Source: Deltaproteobacteria bacterium UBA5329 (GTDB lineage Bacteria; Desulfobacterota; Syntrophorhabdia; Syntrophorhabdales; Syntrophorhabdaceae). Taken from it: a stretch of 7,126 bases of DNA. The first letter of the stretch is position 1. The number at the start of each line of letters is the position of its first letter. A model generated the notes under the pieces. The model made no database searches, was not told the origin of the DNA, and worked only from the letters and a program-made list of their open reading frames with translations. Location: assembly GCA_002408185.1 (NCBI GenBank), contig DHQV01000055.1:278555-285680 (forward strand), given 5' to 3'. The position numbers were made by a program, and so were the translations under genes. This document shows positions 6,941 to 7,126 of the stretch, in pieces.

Positions 6941-6969
6941 ATTTAAATAAATGGGGTAGTTTATGTCAA
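6941..6969 (-). promoter_or_regulatory. Sigma-70-type promoter of the ATPase operon
   Basis: On the minus strand a perfect -35 box TTGACA (6964-6969) is followed by a 17-nt spacer and the -10 candidate TTAAAT (6941-6946, four of six consensus bases). The -10 lies within the palindrome TATTTAAATA (6940-6949), so nearby registers are also possible. A start near 6934 is predicted, leaving a leader of about 80 nt before atpH. No comparable promoter was noticed inside the operon. Confidence 0.7.
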
Positions 6970-6979
6970 GTCTTTTCGG

Positions 6980-7008
6980 CTCAAGGGGTCGCCCGTCAAT
7001 GCCTTGAG
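6980..7008. repeat. Inverted repeat CTCAAGG / CCTTGAG upstream of the promoter
   Basis: Perfect 7-bp arms at 6980-6986 and 7002-7008 with a 15-nt loop. The arm nearer the operon ends 10 nt upstream of the -35 box. No T-run follows in either direction, so it is not a standard intrinsic terminator. It could be a transcription-factor site, a weak terminator for an upstream gene, or chance. Confidence 0.4.
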
Positions 7009-7013
7009 TCATT

Positions 7014-7039
7014 CCGGGTTCTCTTACATTTCAACCCGG
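7014..7039 (-). terminator. Hairpin CCGGGTT / AACCCGG, possible end of an upstream transcript
   Basis: Perfect 7-bp GC-rich arms at 7014-7020 and 7033-7039 with a 12-nt loop. The loop contains the TAA that ends the candidate minus-strand tail at 7024. There is no downstream T-run, so rho-independent activity is doubtful. Position between two genes is the main argument for a role at the 3' end of a message. Confidence 0.3.
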
Positions 7040-7125
7040 GTGACGACGCCGTGGAGTTTGTTCAGGGGAAGGTCATGAAACTGGATGAAAGGGGGCGCGA
7101 GCTTCTTGAATATCGAGAAAATCTT
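7024..7125 (-). CDS. Possible C-terminal tail of an unidentified gene (5' part beyond the right edge)
   Basis: An open frame on the minus strand enters from the right edge and ends at TAA (7026-7024), giving 33 residues that end in HGVVTRVEM. I do not recognise the family. Support is limited: codons favour G or C in the third position, as in the ATPase genes, and the stop falls inside a hairpin just upstream of the operon promoter, as expected for a preceding gene in the same direction. The opposite strand also has an open frame here, with an ATG at 7075 behind AGGGGAAGG, so a divergent gene is the alternative. Only one of the two can be the main coding frame. Confidence 0.35.
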   Translation of the reverse strand, partial: KIFSIFKKLAPPFIQFHDLPLNKLHGVVTRVEM

Positions 7126-7126
7126 C

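Noticed and set aside
6189..6950. A 253-codon open frame on the plus strand across the start of atpI and all of atpH
   Set aside because: It is antisense to two well-supported ATPase genes, runs through the operon promoter, and its protein resembles no family I know. Open antisense frames are common opposite genes with this codon bias.
1..7126. CRISPR arrays, tRNA or rRNA genes, insertion sequences or other mobile elements
   Set aside because: The window is almost fully occupied by ATPase genes, and I saw no regularly spaced repeats, tRNA-like folds, transposase motifs or terminal repeats.

Overview
This window holds most of one operon for a rotary V/A-type ATPase. Every confident gene lies on the minus strand, so transcription runs from right to left. 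In transcription order the genes are the peripheral-stalk coiled-coil subunit H (G in Thermus naming), stator/membrane subunit I, membrane-ring subunit K, stalk subunit E, connector subunit C, central-stalk subunit F, catalytic subunit A, and the first 61 codons of subunit B, which runs off the left edge. This H-I-K-E-C-F-A-B order matches the known archaeal and bacterial V/A-ATPase operons. Subunit D would be expected just beyond the left edge.

The organism is most likely a bacterium with an A/V-type rather than F-type ATPase in this locus. The main evidence is a bacterial sigma-70-like promoter (perfect TTGACA, 17-nt spacer, AT-rich -10) upstream of H and clear Shine-Dalgarno sites. The subunits are of the bacterial/archaeal V/A class, and a species cannot be named from this window. 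The K subunit is the duplicated four-helix form. It keeps all the side chains known to bind Na+ in Enterococcus hirae NtpK, so a sodium-coupled enzyme is a reasonable inference, as is life as an anaerobe or fermenter.

Layout: positions 1-184 are the 5' end of atpB; 204-1961 atpA; 1965-2318 atpF; 2305-3315 atpC; 3312-3899 atpE; 3912-4427 atpK; 4452-6539 atpI; 6543-6854 atpH. Genes overlap by 4-14 nt or are separated by 3-24 nt, which indicates one co-translated transcript. The promoter is at 6941-6969 and leaves a leader of about 80 nt. Upstream of it (6980-7039) are two adjacent perfect inverted repeats. The right edge (7024-7125) may carry the 3' end of another minus-strand gene.

The most unexpected item is an 11-codon reading frame between I and K (4424-4459). 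It has the strongest Shine-Dalgarno sequence in the window, contains the K ribosome-binding site, and ends in an ATGA overlap with the K start. It may be a translation-coupling device that raises output of the multicopy ring subunit. Otherwise this is a well-known complex, and I see no wholly new system.
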